64,000 nt of DNA, from positions 558,001 through 622,000 of the forward strand of contig OZ241182.1 of the NCBI GenBank assembly GCA_965199595.1, in the 5' to 3' direction. Source of the DNA: JBBROS01 sp965199595 (GTDB lineage: Bacteria; Pseudomonadota; Alphaproteobacteria; Acetobacterales; Acetobacteraceae). A program made the translations under genes and the position numbers. Each line of letters begins with the position of its first letter. The stretch's first letter is position 1. Shown here in pieces: positions 48,885-58,831 of this stretch. The notes under the pieces are model-generated. The model did no database searches, was not told where the DNA came from, and was given only the letters and a program-made list of their open reading frames with translations.

Positions 48885-50069
48885 TCAGCCTCGGGCGGCC
48901 GGCAGCGGCAGCCGGGCCATGTTTCGGGCGGATTGCGGCGGCGACCAGGTCTGGAACCGGTCGCCGCGCCACGAGCGCGCCACGCCGATGCCGGTCGCCA
49001 CGAAGGCGGCACCAATATCGCGCAGGGCCGCCAGGGGGCCGGAGCGCGCGACCAGCACGGCACCCAGGGCGACGATGCCCAAAACCGCCAAACCGCCCAG
49101 CCACCAGAATGCCCCGGCCACCGCCAGCGCCGCGGCGGCGCACAACAATCCCGTGGCGAACAGGTACACCGTCAGCCAGCGCAGCAGCTTGTGGGAGACA
49201 TACTTGTAGAGGTCCGGCAGCGGCATCCGGCGCAGGCGTGGCCAAAGGGCACGATGGACATTGAATGCCTGGCAGGCGATGCGGATCTTGCGCCGGGTCT
49301 CCTCGCGGGGATTGGACACCGCTTCCTCGAAGGCCAGGGCATCGGCCGCGCGCACCACGCGGTAGCCGCGGCTCAGCACGGCCAGGGAGATGTACATATC
49401 GTCGATCAGGTCCGGCGGCGGGGGCTCGTGCAGGATGCGGCGCAGGGCGAAGATCGAGCCGTCGGCTCCCATGGCCGAACCGGTCAGGCTCTCCAGCCGC
49501 TTGATCGCTTCCTCCAGCCGCCAGTAGAGCGAGCCGGTCGAGGCCGTGGCGCTGCCTTCGTCCCGCGTGTAGATCAGGTGGCCGCAGACGCAGCCCACCT
49601 CGGGGTCCGCGAAGGGCGCTAGCAGCTTCGGCAGGGCGTCGGGCGCGAACAGGACGTTGGCATCGCTGAACACCACGTAGTCCGCCGTTGTCGCGGCCAC
49701 CAGGGTGTTCATGCCGGCAGTTTTGCCGGTACGGATCGGCGACGCGATCAGCCGCACCTGGTCACCAAAGGCGCGGACCAACGCGGCGGTGGCGTCGGTG
49801 TTGCCATCCACGTAGATGCCTGGCTCGACGCCCCCAATGGCCTTGCCTGCCATCAGCATGTTGGCGACCTTGGCCTCGATGACGCGCTCTTCATTATAGG
49901 CACAGACACAGAGCGCGACGGAGCCTGTCACCGGCCCGACCGCCACGGGCCGGTGACGCAGCCGCGACCAAACCCAGAGGCTCAGCGGATAGGTGGTGAA
50001 AGGATGCACCGCGAGCCAGAGCAGCAGTAGCCCAGCCAAGGCCAGCGTGGGAGCGAGCCCGATGCTCAT
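48885..50069 (-). CDS. Membrane-bound glycosyltransferase, GT2 type
   Basis: A 394-residue protein. An N-terminal helix (LALAGLLLLWLAVHPF) precedes a GT-A domain (VALCVCAYNEERVIEAKVANML, IRTGKTAGMNTLV, VVFSDANVLF with DxN/D metal motif, and FEEAVSNPREETRRKIRI resembling the Q/RxxRW acceptor region). Two or three C-terminal helices follow (WLTVYLFATGLLCAAAALAVAG). The layout is like processive or poly-sugar synthases, but a single-sugar role is equally possible. The start overlaps the Wzc-like gene stop (ATGA). Confidence 0.85.
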   Translation of the reverse strand: MSIGLAPTLALAGLLLLWLAVHPFTTYPLSLWVWSRLRHRPVAVGPVTGSVALCVCAYNEERVIEAKVANMLMAGKAIGGVEPGIYVDGNTDATAALVRAFGDQVRLIASPIRTGKTAGMNTLVAATTADYVVFSDANVLFAPDALPKLLAPFADPEVGCVCGHLIYTRDEGSATASTGSLYWRLEEAIKRLESLTGSAMGADGSIFALRRILHEPPPPDLIDDMYISLAVLSRGYRVVRAADALAFEEAVSNPREETRRKIRIACQAFNVHRALWPRLRRMPLPDLYKYVSHKLLRWLTVYLFATGLLCAAAALAVAGAFWWLGGLAVLGIVALGAVLVARSGPLAALRDIGAAFVATGIGVARSWRGDRFQTWSPPQSARNMARLPLPAARG

Positions 50070-52228
50070 GCCGCCACCAACACGAAGGCCAGTGGACAGC
50101 GCGAGGTGCGGCCCAGCGCACTGACCGCGCCCAACAGCATCTCACGGTCCTCAAGCCTACCATCCAGCACTACGACAGTGACATCCGCCCGTTCCGCCAA
50201 CAGCAAGGTATCGACAATCGCCGCCGAGGGCGCGGTGAGCACAACAAGGTCATACTCCGCCTGTGCATCGGAAAGTACATTCTGGAACTGCGCGGATCGC
50301 AGCAAGGCGTGTGGGTTCTCCAGCGGCTGCGTCACCGTCAGCACGTCCAGCGGGGCCGAACCGTCGCGCTGCGTCTGGTCGCGCCAATCCCCGCCTGCCG
50401 TCAGCACGTTCCGCAGGCCCTCGGCCCGCTGGGCCAGGATCGCCGTAGCGCGGGGTCGCTGCAGGCTGCCCTCGATCAGCAGCACCCTGTCGCCATCCAT
50501 CGCCGCCACACGGGCCAGCGCCACCGCGATCGGGCAGGCCGCATCGTCCTCTGCCGTCCCGGTAAACACGAAGGAGCGCGGCCGCCCGGCCCGGCCCAGC
50601 TTTGACAGCTGCACCCGCAGCCCGCGTAACGCCTCGGCCTCCGGTCCGCCCGGCGCCTGGACCACGCGGTTTGCGATGCCGCTCCGGCCGCGGCCAATCA
50701 GCGGCCGGCGCAGCACCGCCGTCACCGGAAAGCCGAGCTGGGCGTTGATGTCCGCCGGGTCGCGCATGCGGGCGGCCGGGCGCATCACGGTGAGCGCCAG
50801 CAAGACGCCGAGTAGGCCGCCACCGACACCGCCGGCACCGAGGGCCACCTTCATGTTGGGTGCGCTGGGGTAGAGCGGCGCCGCGGCTTGGCTGACGACA
50901 CGCACATCCGTGGTCTCGGCGCTAGCCGGCTGGGCGACGGTCTGCTGGGCCCGTTCCAACAGGTTCTGGTACAATGCGCGCCGCGTGGTCGCCTCCTGCT
51001 GCAGCTGCGCCAGCTGGGCGGCCGCGTTCTCGGATGTGGCGCCGACCCGGCGCGCCGCCTCAAGCTGCTTTTGCAGCCCGGCGAGCTGCGCCTTGGCGGC
51101 ACCAAGCTGGGTACCCAGCGAGGCGATGATACGCTGCGTCTCCTCTCGCACCCCGCGCTGCGCGGCTGCGAGTTCCGCGGCGGCGGCCCGTACGCCGGGA
51201 TAGCCCGACCCATAGCGGGCACCCAGGTCCGCCATCTTGCTCCGGGCAGTGCCTTCCTGCTGGCGCAGGCTGGAGATGGTAGGCGAGTTCAGCACTGAAG
51301 CCAGCGCGTCGGAGGAGCCGGCCCCCACCAACGTCGAGGCGCGGTCATACTGCGTCTGCAGCTGCGCCGCTTCCACGCTGGCCCGGGCGACAGCAGTGGC
51401 CAGCTCCTCGGCCTGCTGCTGCCCGATGGAGCCGGCGCGCACGCCGACCAGCTCGTTGCGGCTGCGGAGGTCCCGCATCTGCCGCTCGATGTCAGCCAGG
51501 TCGTTGCGGGCCGATTCCACCCGGCCAGTCAGCGCCTTGTTGGCGTCCTCGTTCGCCGCCACCCGCCGGCCACCACGGGACGCGATGTAGGCCGCCGCCA
51601 GCCGGTTGACGAAATTAGCTGAGAGCTTCGGGTCCTGTGAGGTAAATGACAGCAGAATGATGAGGCTGCGCCCATCGTTGAACACGGAGAGCGCGCGCAT
51701 CGCCTCGCCGAGCACGACCTCGTCGGTCTGTGCCGGGCCGTCATCGGGCTGCTTCGTTTGCGGCAGCAATATCAGCATGGCCTTCTTCGCCGCCTCCATC
51801 GCGTCTGCCATGAAAGTGTGCGGGCGGAGTTGCGGGTTGAACTCGGGGCGCTCGCGCAGCTGCAGGTCGGTGGCCACCTGCATCACCAGGTCGCGCGACG
51901 CGATGGCCAGCGTCTCGGTACGGACCCACGGCATCGGGTCACCCGGGCTGTCGTTCCGCAGCACGCCCTTCAGTTCGGGAATGGCGACGCGCTCGCCTTC
52001 CACGGCCACCTGAGCGGAGGCGGTGAACGACTTGGGCACGGTGCGGGCCATTCCATAGGCCGCTGCCGCGCCAATCGCTGCCAGCACGCCAATCAGCCAG
52101 GCCCGGCGCCGCACCGCCCTGACAAGCTGCCCGACCTGCCACCCGTCAGCGGCCGGCGGACCCATTTGAGAGAGGGACGGAGACACGACCTGCGGCGGCA
52201 TTCCGGTGCCGGCGACTGAGACGTCCAT
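50066..52228 (-). CDS. Wzc-like polysaccharide co-polymerase with degenerate tyrosine-kinase domain
   Basis: A 720-residue inner-membrane protein. It has a Wzz domain with first helix RAWLIGVLAAIGAAAAYGMA, a long periplasmic coiled coil (~220-440), and a second helix near VALGAGGVGGGLLGVLLALTVM. A C-terminal BY-kinase-like domain follows. That domain has lost its nucleotide site: Walker A reads GTAEDDAACP instead of a GxGKT loop, A' reads LLIEGSLQRP instead of IDADLR, and no tyrosine cluster is present. It should still control chain length and contact Wza, but cannot autophosphorylate. An ATPase is encoded next door. Confidence 0.88.
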   Translation of the reverse strand: MDVSVAGTGMPPQVVSPSLSQMGPPAADGWQVGQLVRAVRRRAWLIGVLAAIGAAAAYGMARTVPKSFTASAQVAVEGERVAIPELKGVLRNDSPGDPMPWVRTETLAIASRDLVMQVATDLQLRERPEFNPQLRPHTFMADAMEAAKKAMLILLPQTKQPDDGPAQTDEVVLGEAMRALSVFNDGRSLIILLSFTSQDPKLSANFVNRLAAAYIASRGGRRVAANEDANKALTGRVESARNDLADIERQMRDLRSRNELVGVRAGSIGQQQAEELATAVARASVEAAQLQTQYDRASTLVGAGSSDALASVLNSPTISSLRQQEGTARSKMADLGARYGSGYPGVRAAAAELAAAQRGVREETQRIIASLGTQLGAAKAQLAGLQKQLEAARRVGATSENAAAQLAQLQQEATTRRALYQNLLERAQQTVAQPASAETTDVRVVSQAAAPLYPSAPNMKVALGAGGVGGGLLGVLLALTVMRPAARMRDPADINAQLGFPVTAVLRRPLIGRGRSGIANRVVQAPGGPEAEALRGLRVQLSKLGRAGRPRSFVFTGTAEDDAACPIAVALARVAAMDGDRVLLIEGSLQRPRATAILAQRAEGLRNVLTAGGDWRDQTQRDGSAPLDVLTVTQPLENPHALLRSAQFQNVLSDAQAEYDLVVLTAPSAAIVDTLLLAERADVTVVVLDGRLEDREMLLGAVSALGRTSRCPLAFVLVAA

Positions 52229-52271
52229 TCAAACCTCGGCCTGATAAGAGGGAGATGCCATGTCCACCGCC

Positions 52272-53639
52272 TTAGCCGCCCGTCGCCAGGTGCGGTCCAC
52301 CGGACACCAGGCTTGGCGCGGTGACGCTGGCCGGGGCCTTGTGCAGCAGGGCCGACAGCAACAGGACGTGGTGCATCAGGCCACGGTCGGCGAAGGTGTG
52401 GCGGTAGGCGTGGCCCGGCGCCGGCCGCACGAACCCGGACCGGAGCAGATGGTCCCACGTGTCGGACCCGATCATATCCGTCCCGGCCATCACGCCGTCG
52501 CGAATGGACGGCAGCACCGCGATCCGGCCCCAAACATCCTGCTTCAACCAAGCCAGCGCATGAACGGCACGCGCTACCTTCGAATCGGTGCCGGCCGCCG
52601 TCAGCTCCGCATAAGCGGCGAGCACCGGCAGCGGCGCCTCCTCGATGAGCTGGCGGACGGCATCGCCGAAATCGGCCTCCGTCACGGCCGTTCCGCCCCG
52701 GCGCTTGGCCGCCTGAATGAGGCGAAGCCCGGCGAGCTGCGCCATGTAGGGGCTGCCCCGGACGATGGAGGCCACCTGATCGGCCACACCCGGCTGCAGC
52801 GTGAACCCGGCCTCCGCCATCCCATACTCCATCAGCCGCACGATCTCCGCGTCGTTCAGGAAGGGCAGCGGCACGGCAACCAGGTTGCGCTGAATGGACG
52901 GATGCTGGCCGAGGATCGCCTCCAGGTTCTCCGACACGCCGACGATCAGGAAGGCCATGGGCACCGCGGCATCCGACAGCTGTTTAATGGCGTCGGCCAA
53001 AAGGGTGCGGGTGCCCACATCCGTCACACGGTCGAACTCGTCGATCACGCACACCAGCCGCTGGCAGGTGAGCCGCGATGGCAGGGCCACGATGTCGCGC
53101 GGGCGCAGCTCGCCCGCAGGCAGCGCCTCCTCGCAGCCGGGCAGGCTGGCGCCGCCCGGCACGGCGAGCAGCGCATGCGGCAGGTCCCGGACCAAGCCAC
53201 GCATGATGCTGTCGAAGGTGCTGCCGGACTCGCAGGTGTGTCGGGCCACGATGACGCTGCCCTGGCGGAGCAGCTCGACCACCAGGTTGGCCAGCGACGT
53301 CTTGCCCCGGCCGCGGTCGGTGTAGAGGACGACGTGGGCCTGCTCCTCCCACAGCGCCTGCAGGATGCGCGCAAGCTCGTTCTGGCGCCCCGTCATGCTG
53401 CGGCGGCCGCGTTTCGGCTGCGTGGGCGTGAATGCCTCGGGCTGCGGGGGACGGGGAGCCAGGTTGAAGGCGCCCGTGGGTTGTGCGGCGGGCGGCATGG
53501 CCGGACCAGCCGGGGCTGGGATATGGCCCGGCGGCGTGAACTTCGGCGCCGGAGCCATGACCGGAAGCGACTCTGGCCCCAACCGCCGCAGCAGGCGGCG
53601 GACCAGCCCGTCCCCGTCGATCGCCGCATTCGATGTCAT
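52272..53639 (-). CDS. AAA/STAND-type ATPase in the exopolysaccharide operon
   Basis: A 455-residue soluble protein. A Pro-rich N-terminal ~80 residues precede an ATPase core with Walker A YTDRGRGKTSLANLV, Walker B LVCVIDEFDRV and sensor-like PMAFLIVGVSENLEAI. The C-terminal half is helical (winged-helix possible). The start overlaps the sugar-transferase stop (ATGA) and 43 bp separate it from the Wzc-like gene. AAA proteins of this kind are uncommon in Wzx/Wzy loci. It could energise or regulate export in place of the dead kinase domain. Confidence 0.75.
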   Translation of the reverse strand: MTSNAAIDGDGLVRRLLRRLGPESLPVMAPAPKFTPPGHIPAPAGPAMPPAAQPTGAFNLAPRPPQPEAFTPTQPKRGRRSMTGRQNELARILQALWEEQAHVVLYTDRGRGKTSLANLVVELLRQGSVIVARHTCESGSTFDSIMRGLVRDLPHALLAVPGGASLPGCEEALPAGELRPRDIVALPSRLTCQRLVCVIDEFDRVTDVGTRTLLADAIKQLSDAAVPMAFLIVGVSENLEAILGQHPSIQRNLVAVPLPFLNDAEIVRLMEYGMAEAGFTLQPGVADQVASIVRGSPYMAQLAGLRLIQAAKRRGGTAVTEADFGDAVRQLIEEAPLPVLAAYAELTAAGTDSKVARAVHALAWLKQDVWGRIAVLPSIRDGVMAGTDMIGSDTWDHLLRSGFVRPAPGHAYRHTFADRGLMHHVLLLSALLHKAPASVTAPSLVSGGPHLATGG

Positions 53640-55123
53640 ACAGCGCCCCTTTGCTTTAACACGGCGGGGATGGTGCGGCACAGGATGGCCAGGTCGGTCC
53701 ACAGCGTCCAGTTCTTGACGTAGAGCACGTCGAGTTGAACCCGGCGGCCATAGCCCACGTCGCTGCGGCCGCTGACCTGCCACAACCCGGTCAGGCCCGG
53801 CCGTGCATGGTAGTAGTAGGCAATCTCCTGACCGTAATGCGCCACCTCCGCATCCACGATGGGACGCGGGCCCACCAGGCTCATCTCGCCGCGCAAAACG
53901 TTGAACAGCTGCGGCAGCTCGTCCAGGCTGGTGGCACGCAGGACCCGGCCCAGCGGCGTCACCCTGGGATCGTGGCGCAGCTTCTGCGTGGCCGCCCATT
54001 CCGCCGCCATGGCGGGGTTGGTCAGCAGCAGTTCCCGCATCACGGCCTCACTGTCCGTCCGCATGGACCGGAACTTGAGGCAGCCGAACCGCCGGCGGCC
54101 AGCGCCGATGCGGGTATGCGCATAGAAAGCCGGGCCGCCATCCAGCTTCACGGCTACGGCGATGGCCGCCAGCAGCGGCGACAGCGCCACCAGCAGCACG
54201 GCCGCGCCACCCAGGTCGAGCATGGCCTTGCCGATGCGCGCCAGATACTGGGCGTCGCTTTTCGCGAAACCGAGCATCACCAGGTCCTGCTCCGGAAAGC
54301 ACGTCAGCTCGGCGGTCAGCAGGGGCAGGCCATGGGTGGGCGCCATCAACGCGAAGGGCTGGCGGTTGCGCTGCAGCGTTTCCTGGATTGCCCGCATCCC
54401 GTCGCCGCCGTCGGATGCGAGCACCAGCATCTGCGCGCCGTGGCGCTGCAGCAGGTCGTCACCGGTGCCGCGCCGCGCCGCATCCGTGCCGACGATGCCG
54501 ACGATCTCGTAGCCGAGCCGCTCCGATACCAGGGCGTCGACGACGAGTTCGACCGCCGGGCCATTGCCGACCACGACCGTGCGGATGGTCCAGAGGCTAG
54601 TCGCGCGAAGCAGCGCTATCGCGAGATGCCGCATTGCGAACAGCGTGAACGGGAACAGCAACCAGGTGCCGATCACGACCAGACGGGAGGTGTCGGTCTT
54701 GAAGGAATATTCGATGAAGCCGTTGCACAGCACGGCAACGCCCGTGGCCAGCATCACCTGCCGCAGCGTCCGCCAGAACGGCTGCCGCTTGTGGTAATGG
54801 CCGTGCGCCGCCAACCAGGCGATCAGGGCTGCGAATACCAGGCCAAACTCGACCAGGGTGGCGTGAAGGTTCCGGGGCATCCCGAACGCGCCGAAATGGC
54901 CTGCGCTGAGGTGGGCAGCCAGCAGGATGAACAGGCAGGACAGCAGCGCCGCAGCGATGTCCGCGACCACCAGGATCAGGGCACAAACCCGCCGCGAGAA
55001 CTGCAGCGGCGTATCGCGTCCGGCTGGGGTGCCAAGCGGAACATCCACGAAGCGGCTGGACTCACCGGAGACCAGCCGCTGGGATCGCGTCACGCCGACA
55101 TCGTCTTGCGAAACAGAGTTCAT
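53636..55123 (-). CDS. Undecaprenyl-phosphate sugar phosphotransferase (initiating glycosyltransferase)
   Basis: A 495-residue protein of the WcaJ/GumD (polyprenyl glycosylphosphotransferase) family. Four to five N-terminal helices, a CoA-like Rossmann domain (TVVVGNGPAVELVVDAL) and a last helix lead into the catalytic domain. That domain has KFRSMRTDSE, LRATSLDELPQLFNVLRGEMSLVGPRP, and RPGLTGLWQVSGRSD. It attaches the first sugar-1-phosphate, probably glucose, to undecaprenyl phosphate. An AGGAGG ribosome site precedes ATG 55123; the longer open frame is not needed. A 113-bp gap upstream may carry an internal promoter. Confidence 0.93.
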   Translation of the reverse strand: MNSVSQDDVGVTRSQRLVSGESSRFVDVPLGTPAGRDTPLQFSRRVCALILVVADIAAALLSCLFILLAAHLSAGHFGAFGMPRNLHATLVEFGLVFAALIAWLAAHGHYHKRQPFWRTLRQVMLATGVAVLCNGFIEYSFKTDTSRLVVIGTWLLFPFTLFAMRHLAIALLRATSLWTIRTVVVGNGPAVELVVDALVSERLGYEIVGIVGTDAARRGTGDDLLQRHGAQMLVLASDGGDGMRAIQETLQRNRQPFALMAPTHGLPLLTAELTCFPEQDLVMLGFAKSDAQYLARIGKAMLDLGGAAVLLVALSPLLAAIAVAVKLDGGPAFYAHTRIGAGRRRFGCLKFRSMRTDSEAVMRELLLTNPAMAAEWAATQKLRHDPRVTPLGRVLRATSLDELPQLFNVLRGEMSLVGPRPIVDAEVAHYGQEIAYYYHARPGLTGLWQVSGRSDVGYGRRVQLDVLYVKNWTLWTDLAILCRTIPAVLKQRGAV

Positions 55124-55236
55124 GAAATGCCTCCTAGCGGAACCTGGGCTGCTGCCCGCCTCGTCTCGTAGGCGTTTCTTCCCTGTGCGCTCATTGGTTT
55201 GCCGCACCTCTGCCGGGTGCGTTGAATGCGGATCCA

Positions 55237-56391
55237 TCACTTCACGAACTCCGCCTTGCCGGCGACCCGCTGGATCAGGCGGCGCAGCCTGACGGGAACC
55301 GCGGCCCGTAACGCGAACCGGGCCGCCGTGTGCGGCAGGAGCCGCGGCGTGGTCAGGCACATCGCCGATCCCATCTGGCCCCGCGTCAGCAGCCGCGCCG
55401 CGGTGCCTGACATCATGCGGATGCAGCCGCCCCGGCTGTCCGCCGGCATGGTGGAGAGCGCCGGGATCAGGGTGCGGCCGATGAGCGTGCAATCCGCCTG
55501 GTCGAGCTCATAAGGACGATATCCCGCAAGTTCGAGCAGCTTGGCACACGCGGCAACACGCAGGCGCGCTGACTCCCGGACATCGAGGTCGCGGCAGCCC
55601 ACGGCGATCACCGCCTCGAACGTGCCGGCCGCCTGGTATTCGACCAGCACGGACTTCGGGAACTGCAGATCCGCACGCCCGGCCCGGCGCCGCATCGCCG
55701 AGAGACCGGCACGCTGCGAGTTCACCGCCGAGATGCGGCCGTTCAACGGCGACAGCCCGGTGACGCTCCCCGCATGGATGCGATAGTCGCCCAGTACCTC
55801 GTCCATGTTGGCGAGGCCGCCGGTTTCCTGCAGGCGCCAGTAGAGATCGGTGTCTTCGGCGTGGAAGACATGCCGGTAGCCGCCGGCCGCGACCGCCGCA
55901 TCCCGCCGCATCATCAGGAACGGATGCATCAGGTAAGGCTCGCGCTGTGGGAACAGCGACAGATCGGCGAGATCGGGCGAGGCGAGCCGCAGCACGGAGC
56001 CGAGCACCCGGCCATTCTCGTCGATGTGCCGCACTGCGCCGGACACGGCGTTGGTTTCAGGGTGGGCCAGCAGAAAGGCGGCCTGGGACCTGAGCCGATC
56101 GGGTGCCGCCAGGTCGTCGGCGTCGTGCCTTGCCACCAGCGGTGCGGTGCAGGCCTCGAGCCCGGCATTCAAGGCATCGACGATGCCACCATTGGGCTGC
56201 CGCAGTAGCATAATGCGGCGGTCCGCTTCAGCCAGGCGCCCGACCTGGTGCGCGGTGTCGTCGGTGGACCCGTCATCCACGACGATGATGCGGAGGTCGT
56301 CGAGGGTCTGGGCCTGGATGCTGGCGACCGCGGACTCGATGGTTCGCTGGCCGTTATACACCGGGATGACGACGTCGATCGCGGCGGTCAT
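55237..56391 (-). CDS. Glycosyltransferase, GT2 type
   Basis: A 384-residue protein with a GT-A domain in its first ~240 residues: IDVVIPVYNGQRTIESAVASI, IIVVDDGSTDDT, and the metal-binding DADD in VARHDADDLAAPDRL. HAEDTDLYWRLQETG is the catalytic-base ED region. The C-terminal ~130 residues are less typical and contain several cysteines. It is soluble and acts on lipid-linked intermediates. The ATGA overlap with the upstream gene supports translational coupling. Confidence 0.9.
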   Translation of the reverse strand: MTAAIDVVIPVYNGQRTIESAVASIQAQTLDDLRIIVVDDGSTDDTAHQVGRLAEADRRIMLLRQPNGGIVDALNAGLEACTAPLVARHDADDLAAPDRLRSQAAFLLAHPETNAVSGAVRHIDENGRVLGSVLRLASPDLADLSLFPQREPYLMHPFLMMRRDAAVAAGGYRHVFHAEDTDLYWRLQETGGLANMDEVLGDYRIHAGSVTGLSPLNGRISAVNSQRAGLSAMRRRAGRADLQFPKSVLVEYQAAGTFEAVIAVGCRDLDVRESARLRVAACAKLLELAGYRPYELDQADCTLIGRTLIPALSTMPADSRGGCIRMMSGTAARLLTRGQMGSAMCLTTPRLLPHTAARFALRAAVPVRLRRLIQRVAGKAEFVK

Positions 56392-57362
56392 GCGTCGCTC
56401 CGTCCCACGGCAGACCGGTGCAGGGCCGGCGCTGGGCGCAGCGGCCGCCAGCGGGTGGCGAACCAGGTGCGGATGATCGCCTGCCACAGCAGGGGCTTCA
56501 AGGATTCAACCAAACTCTTGAGCGAGTTGCCCCTGATCCGCAACGGGTGCCAGACCGGCACGCCTTCGGGCTTTACCGGATGCCAAAGCGTGTTGGCCCG
56601 GCGCAGCGGCTTTTGCGCCGGACGAAACACGAAGGTTCCGGGCGAATGGGAGTAGTTGTCGCCGCGGGCGAAATAGAACCGGTTGCGGTTCTCCGGCCGC
56701 ACGAACCTGCCCTGGCCGCCGAAATCCTCCAGCACCATGCCCAGTTGCGACGGGACCGATGGCACGTTGATCTCGTAGTGCCCGCCTAGCCCTGCGGCGT
56801 AGGCGGCGCCCAAGGCATCGAGCGCCCGCGCGCTGATGCGGCAGGCCGGCAGGAATGCCTTGATGATCTTCGCGGGGTCCCAAGCCATTCCGGCCGGCAC
56901 GACCTGCGCGGGATAAGAGCCGATCTTGTACTTGCTGGGATGGTCCTGCACAGGGAACACGGTCGCAGCCAGCACGTCCGCCGTGCTGTTCCGGAAATGC
57001 TCGAAGAACACGGTCCAGGCGCCTTCCCAATGCACATCGTACTCGATGAACCAGTACACGTCCCGGTCTGGATGCCTGCGGCGGAACTCCAGGAACACGA
57101 GGTCGAGATTGCCGGCCATGTCCCAGTCGGTCTCGTCGCACTTCGCGGGATAGCCGAACCCAAGGATGTCGCGCCGGCTGATCCGGTCCACGCGATGTTC
57201 CGGCACGCCGGCCAGGTCCGCATGGGGATCATCGGTGCTAAGGATGAACCGTACGTCGTGGTCCAGCGGCGCCTGCCACGCGATGCGCTCGTACACGCCG
57301 CGCACCGGCCCGTTCAGCACGTGGCTGACCACGGCCACCAGCCGACGGGATGGAGAGCTCAT
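56388..57362 (-). CDS. DUF3405-like putative glycosyltransferase
   Basis: A 324-residue protein. Features are FVFLEFRRRHP-type (LDLVFLEFRRRHPDRDVYWF), the acidic IEYDVHWEGAW (a DxD-like YD), and RISARALDALGAAYAAGLGGHYEINVPSV. This resembles the DUF3405 group, thought to be GT-A-type transferases. Assignment is tentative. It overlaps both neighbours (flippase and GT2) by 4 bp, so it is certainly part of the exopolysaccharide operon. Confidence 0.6.
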   Translation of the reverse strand: MSSPSRRLVAVVSHVLNGPVRGVYERIAWQAPLDHDVRFILSTDDPHADLAGVPEHRVDRISRRDILGFGYPAKCDETDWDMAGNLDLVFLEFRRRHPDRDVYWFIEYDVHWEGAWTVFFEHFRNSTADVLAATVFPVQDHPSKYKIGSYPAQVVPAGMAWDPAKIIKAFLPACRISARALDALGAAYAAGLGGHYEINVPSVPSQLGMVLEDFGGQGRFVRPENRNRFYFARGDNYSHSPGTFVFRPAQKPLRRANTLWHPVKPEGVPVWHPLRIRGNSLKSLVESLKPLLWQAIIRTWFATRWRPLRPAPALHRSAVGRSDA

Positions 57363-58831
57363 CCCGCACGTTCCGGAAGATAAAGTCGCAGGCGGCGCGG
57401 CATGCTGTCGGCAAACAGGGCATAGGCGATTGGGTTGACGCGCAGGGCGGTGCCCAGCACGGTCAGTCCCACCGCCGCGGCGAAGGCCGTCGCGCCAGGC
57501 AGCGACAGGTCGGAGAAGGCCGCCACCGCCCAGCATGCCACGACAGCGGCGGCTGGTGGCAGCAGTCCCAGCAGGCGGCGGCTCCAGAAGCCGCTGACAG
57601 CCAGCAACAGCAGCGCATCGATGGCGACGCGGACCATCCAGGCCACGGCGGCGCCGGACAGGCCGAACCGCGTTGTCAAGAACCACAGCAGGGCGAAAAA
57701 TGGCAGGGCCTCGGCGGCGTGGATGCGCGCGGTGATATCCGGCCGCCCCTGTCCCTGCAGCAGGGTGAAGGGCAGGAAAGCCAGCCCATTGCACCAGGCC
57801 CCGACCATGAGGACCTGGGCCACGGGAATGGAGTAGACCGCGAACTCGGGGCCGACCCAGAGCTTTAGCGCGGGTGCAGCCAGGATGATCGCCGGGCCAC
57901 AGACGGCGGCGAACATGTAGGCGAGCAGCAACTCGGAGCGTTCGGCCAGCAACAGCGCTTCCGCACGCCCGAGGCGCGACAGACGCGGAAACAAGGTCTT
58001 TGAGAGAGCGGAGGAGACAACCAGGCTGCGGGTTGCGAGGTTCATCGGCACCGCATAGTGGGCGACGGCGGCCGGTCCGAGCATGGCGCCGATCAGGATC
58101 TGGTCGAGCATCTCCAGCAGCGGACTGATGATGCTGGTGACGCTGACCCAGGCGCCGTAGCCGAGCAGTCCGCGGATCCGGCTGCGGTCGAACTGGCGCA
58201 AATTCAGCGGCCCTTCCGCATGCATCACCAGCAGCCAGACCAAGCCGGTCATGAACAGACGGGACAGGAACGCGGCGGGGATGACCACGGAAAGGCTGGG
58301 GGCGATGAGCCAGGCGCACAGCACCGGACCCGCCTGACCCAGCAGGCCGCCCAGCGTTGTGAGCACGTTCGATGCCATGAACCGTTCGCGGCTTTCCAGC
58401 GCGCCGGCGCCCACGGCGGAGACGAGCGCCACAGGTAGCATGAAGGCGATCCAGGGCAGGGCCGCTTCAATTTCGGGCCGCAAGGCCGTGGGCATGGTGT
58501 CGGTGAACTGGAGCAGCAGGCTGGCCACCGCATAGAGGATTACGCCGCCGAACAGGCCGAGCCCGAGGTTGAGATAGAGGGACGTGACCAGCACCGGCAT
58601 CCGCTCGGCGGCATTGCCATGGGCGAGGCGGCTAAGCGCGTTGGCGGATGCACGGGACAGCCCGAAATCAAGGAAGCCAAAATACCCGAGAAGCAGCCAA
58701 ACGACGGACAGCACCCCGTAACGCGCAGCGCCGATCAGGTGGATATAGAGGGGAACCGTGATCAGTGAGCACAGCATGGGCAGTGCCATGCCGCCGACAT
58801 TGAGCAGGAAGTTGGTGCGGACGCCGCGCAT
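57359..58831 (-). CDS. Polysaccharide flippase (Wzx-like)
   Basis: A 490-residue membrane protein with ~12-14 helices. It opens NFLLNVGGMALPMLCSLITV, then GVLSVVWLLLGYFGFLDFGLSR, typical of the Wzx/MATE-like polysaccharide biosynthesis family. It translocates undecaprenyl-diphosphate-linked repeat units to the periplasm for the polymerase at 46473. It is the first gene of the minus-strand operon; the AT-richer stretch at 58850-59060 is its likely promoter region. Confidence 0.9.
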   Translation of the reverse strand: MRGVRTNFLLNVGGMALPMLCSLITVPLYIHLIGAARYGVLSVVWLLLGYFGFLDFGLSRASANALSRLAHGNAAERMPVLVTSLYLNLGLGLFGGVILYAVASLLLQFTDTMPTALRPEIEAALPWIAFMLPVALVSAVGAGALESRERFMASNVLTTLGGLLGQAGPVLCAWLIAPSLSVVIPAAFLSRLFMTGLVWLLVMHAEGPLNLRQFDRSRIRGLLGYGAWVSVTSIISPLLEMLDQILIGAMLGPAAVAHYAVPMNLATRSLVVSSALSKTLFPRLSRLGRAEALLLAERSELLLAYMFAAVCGPAIILAAPALKLWVGPEFAVYSIPVAQVLMVGAWCNGLAFLPFTLLQGQGRPDITARIHAAEALPFFALLWFLTTRFGLSGAAVAWMVRVAIDALLLLAVSGFWSRRLLGLLPPAAAVVACWAVAAFSDLSLPGATAFAAAVGLTVLGTALRVNPIAYALFADSMPRRLRLYLPERAG

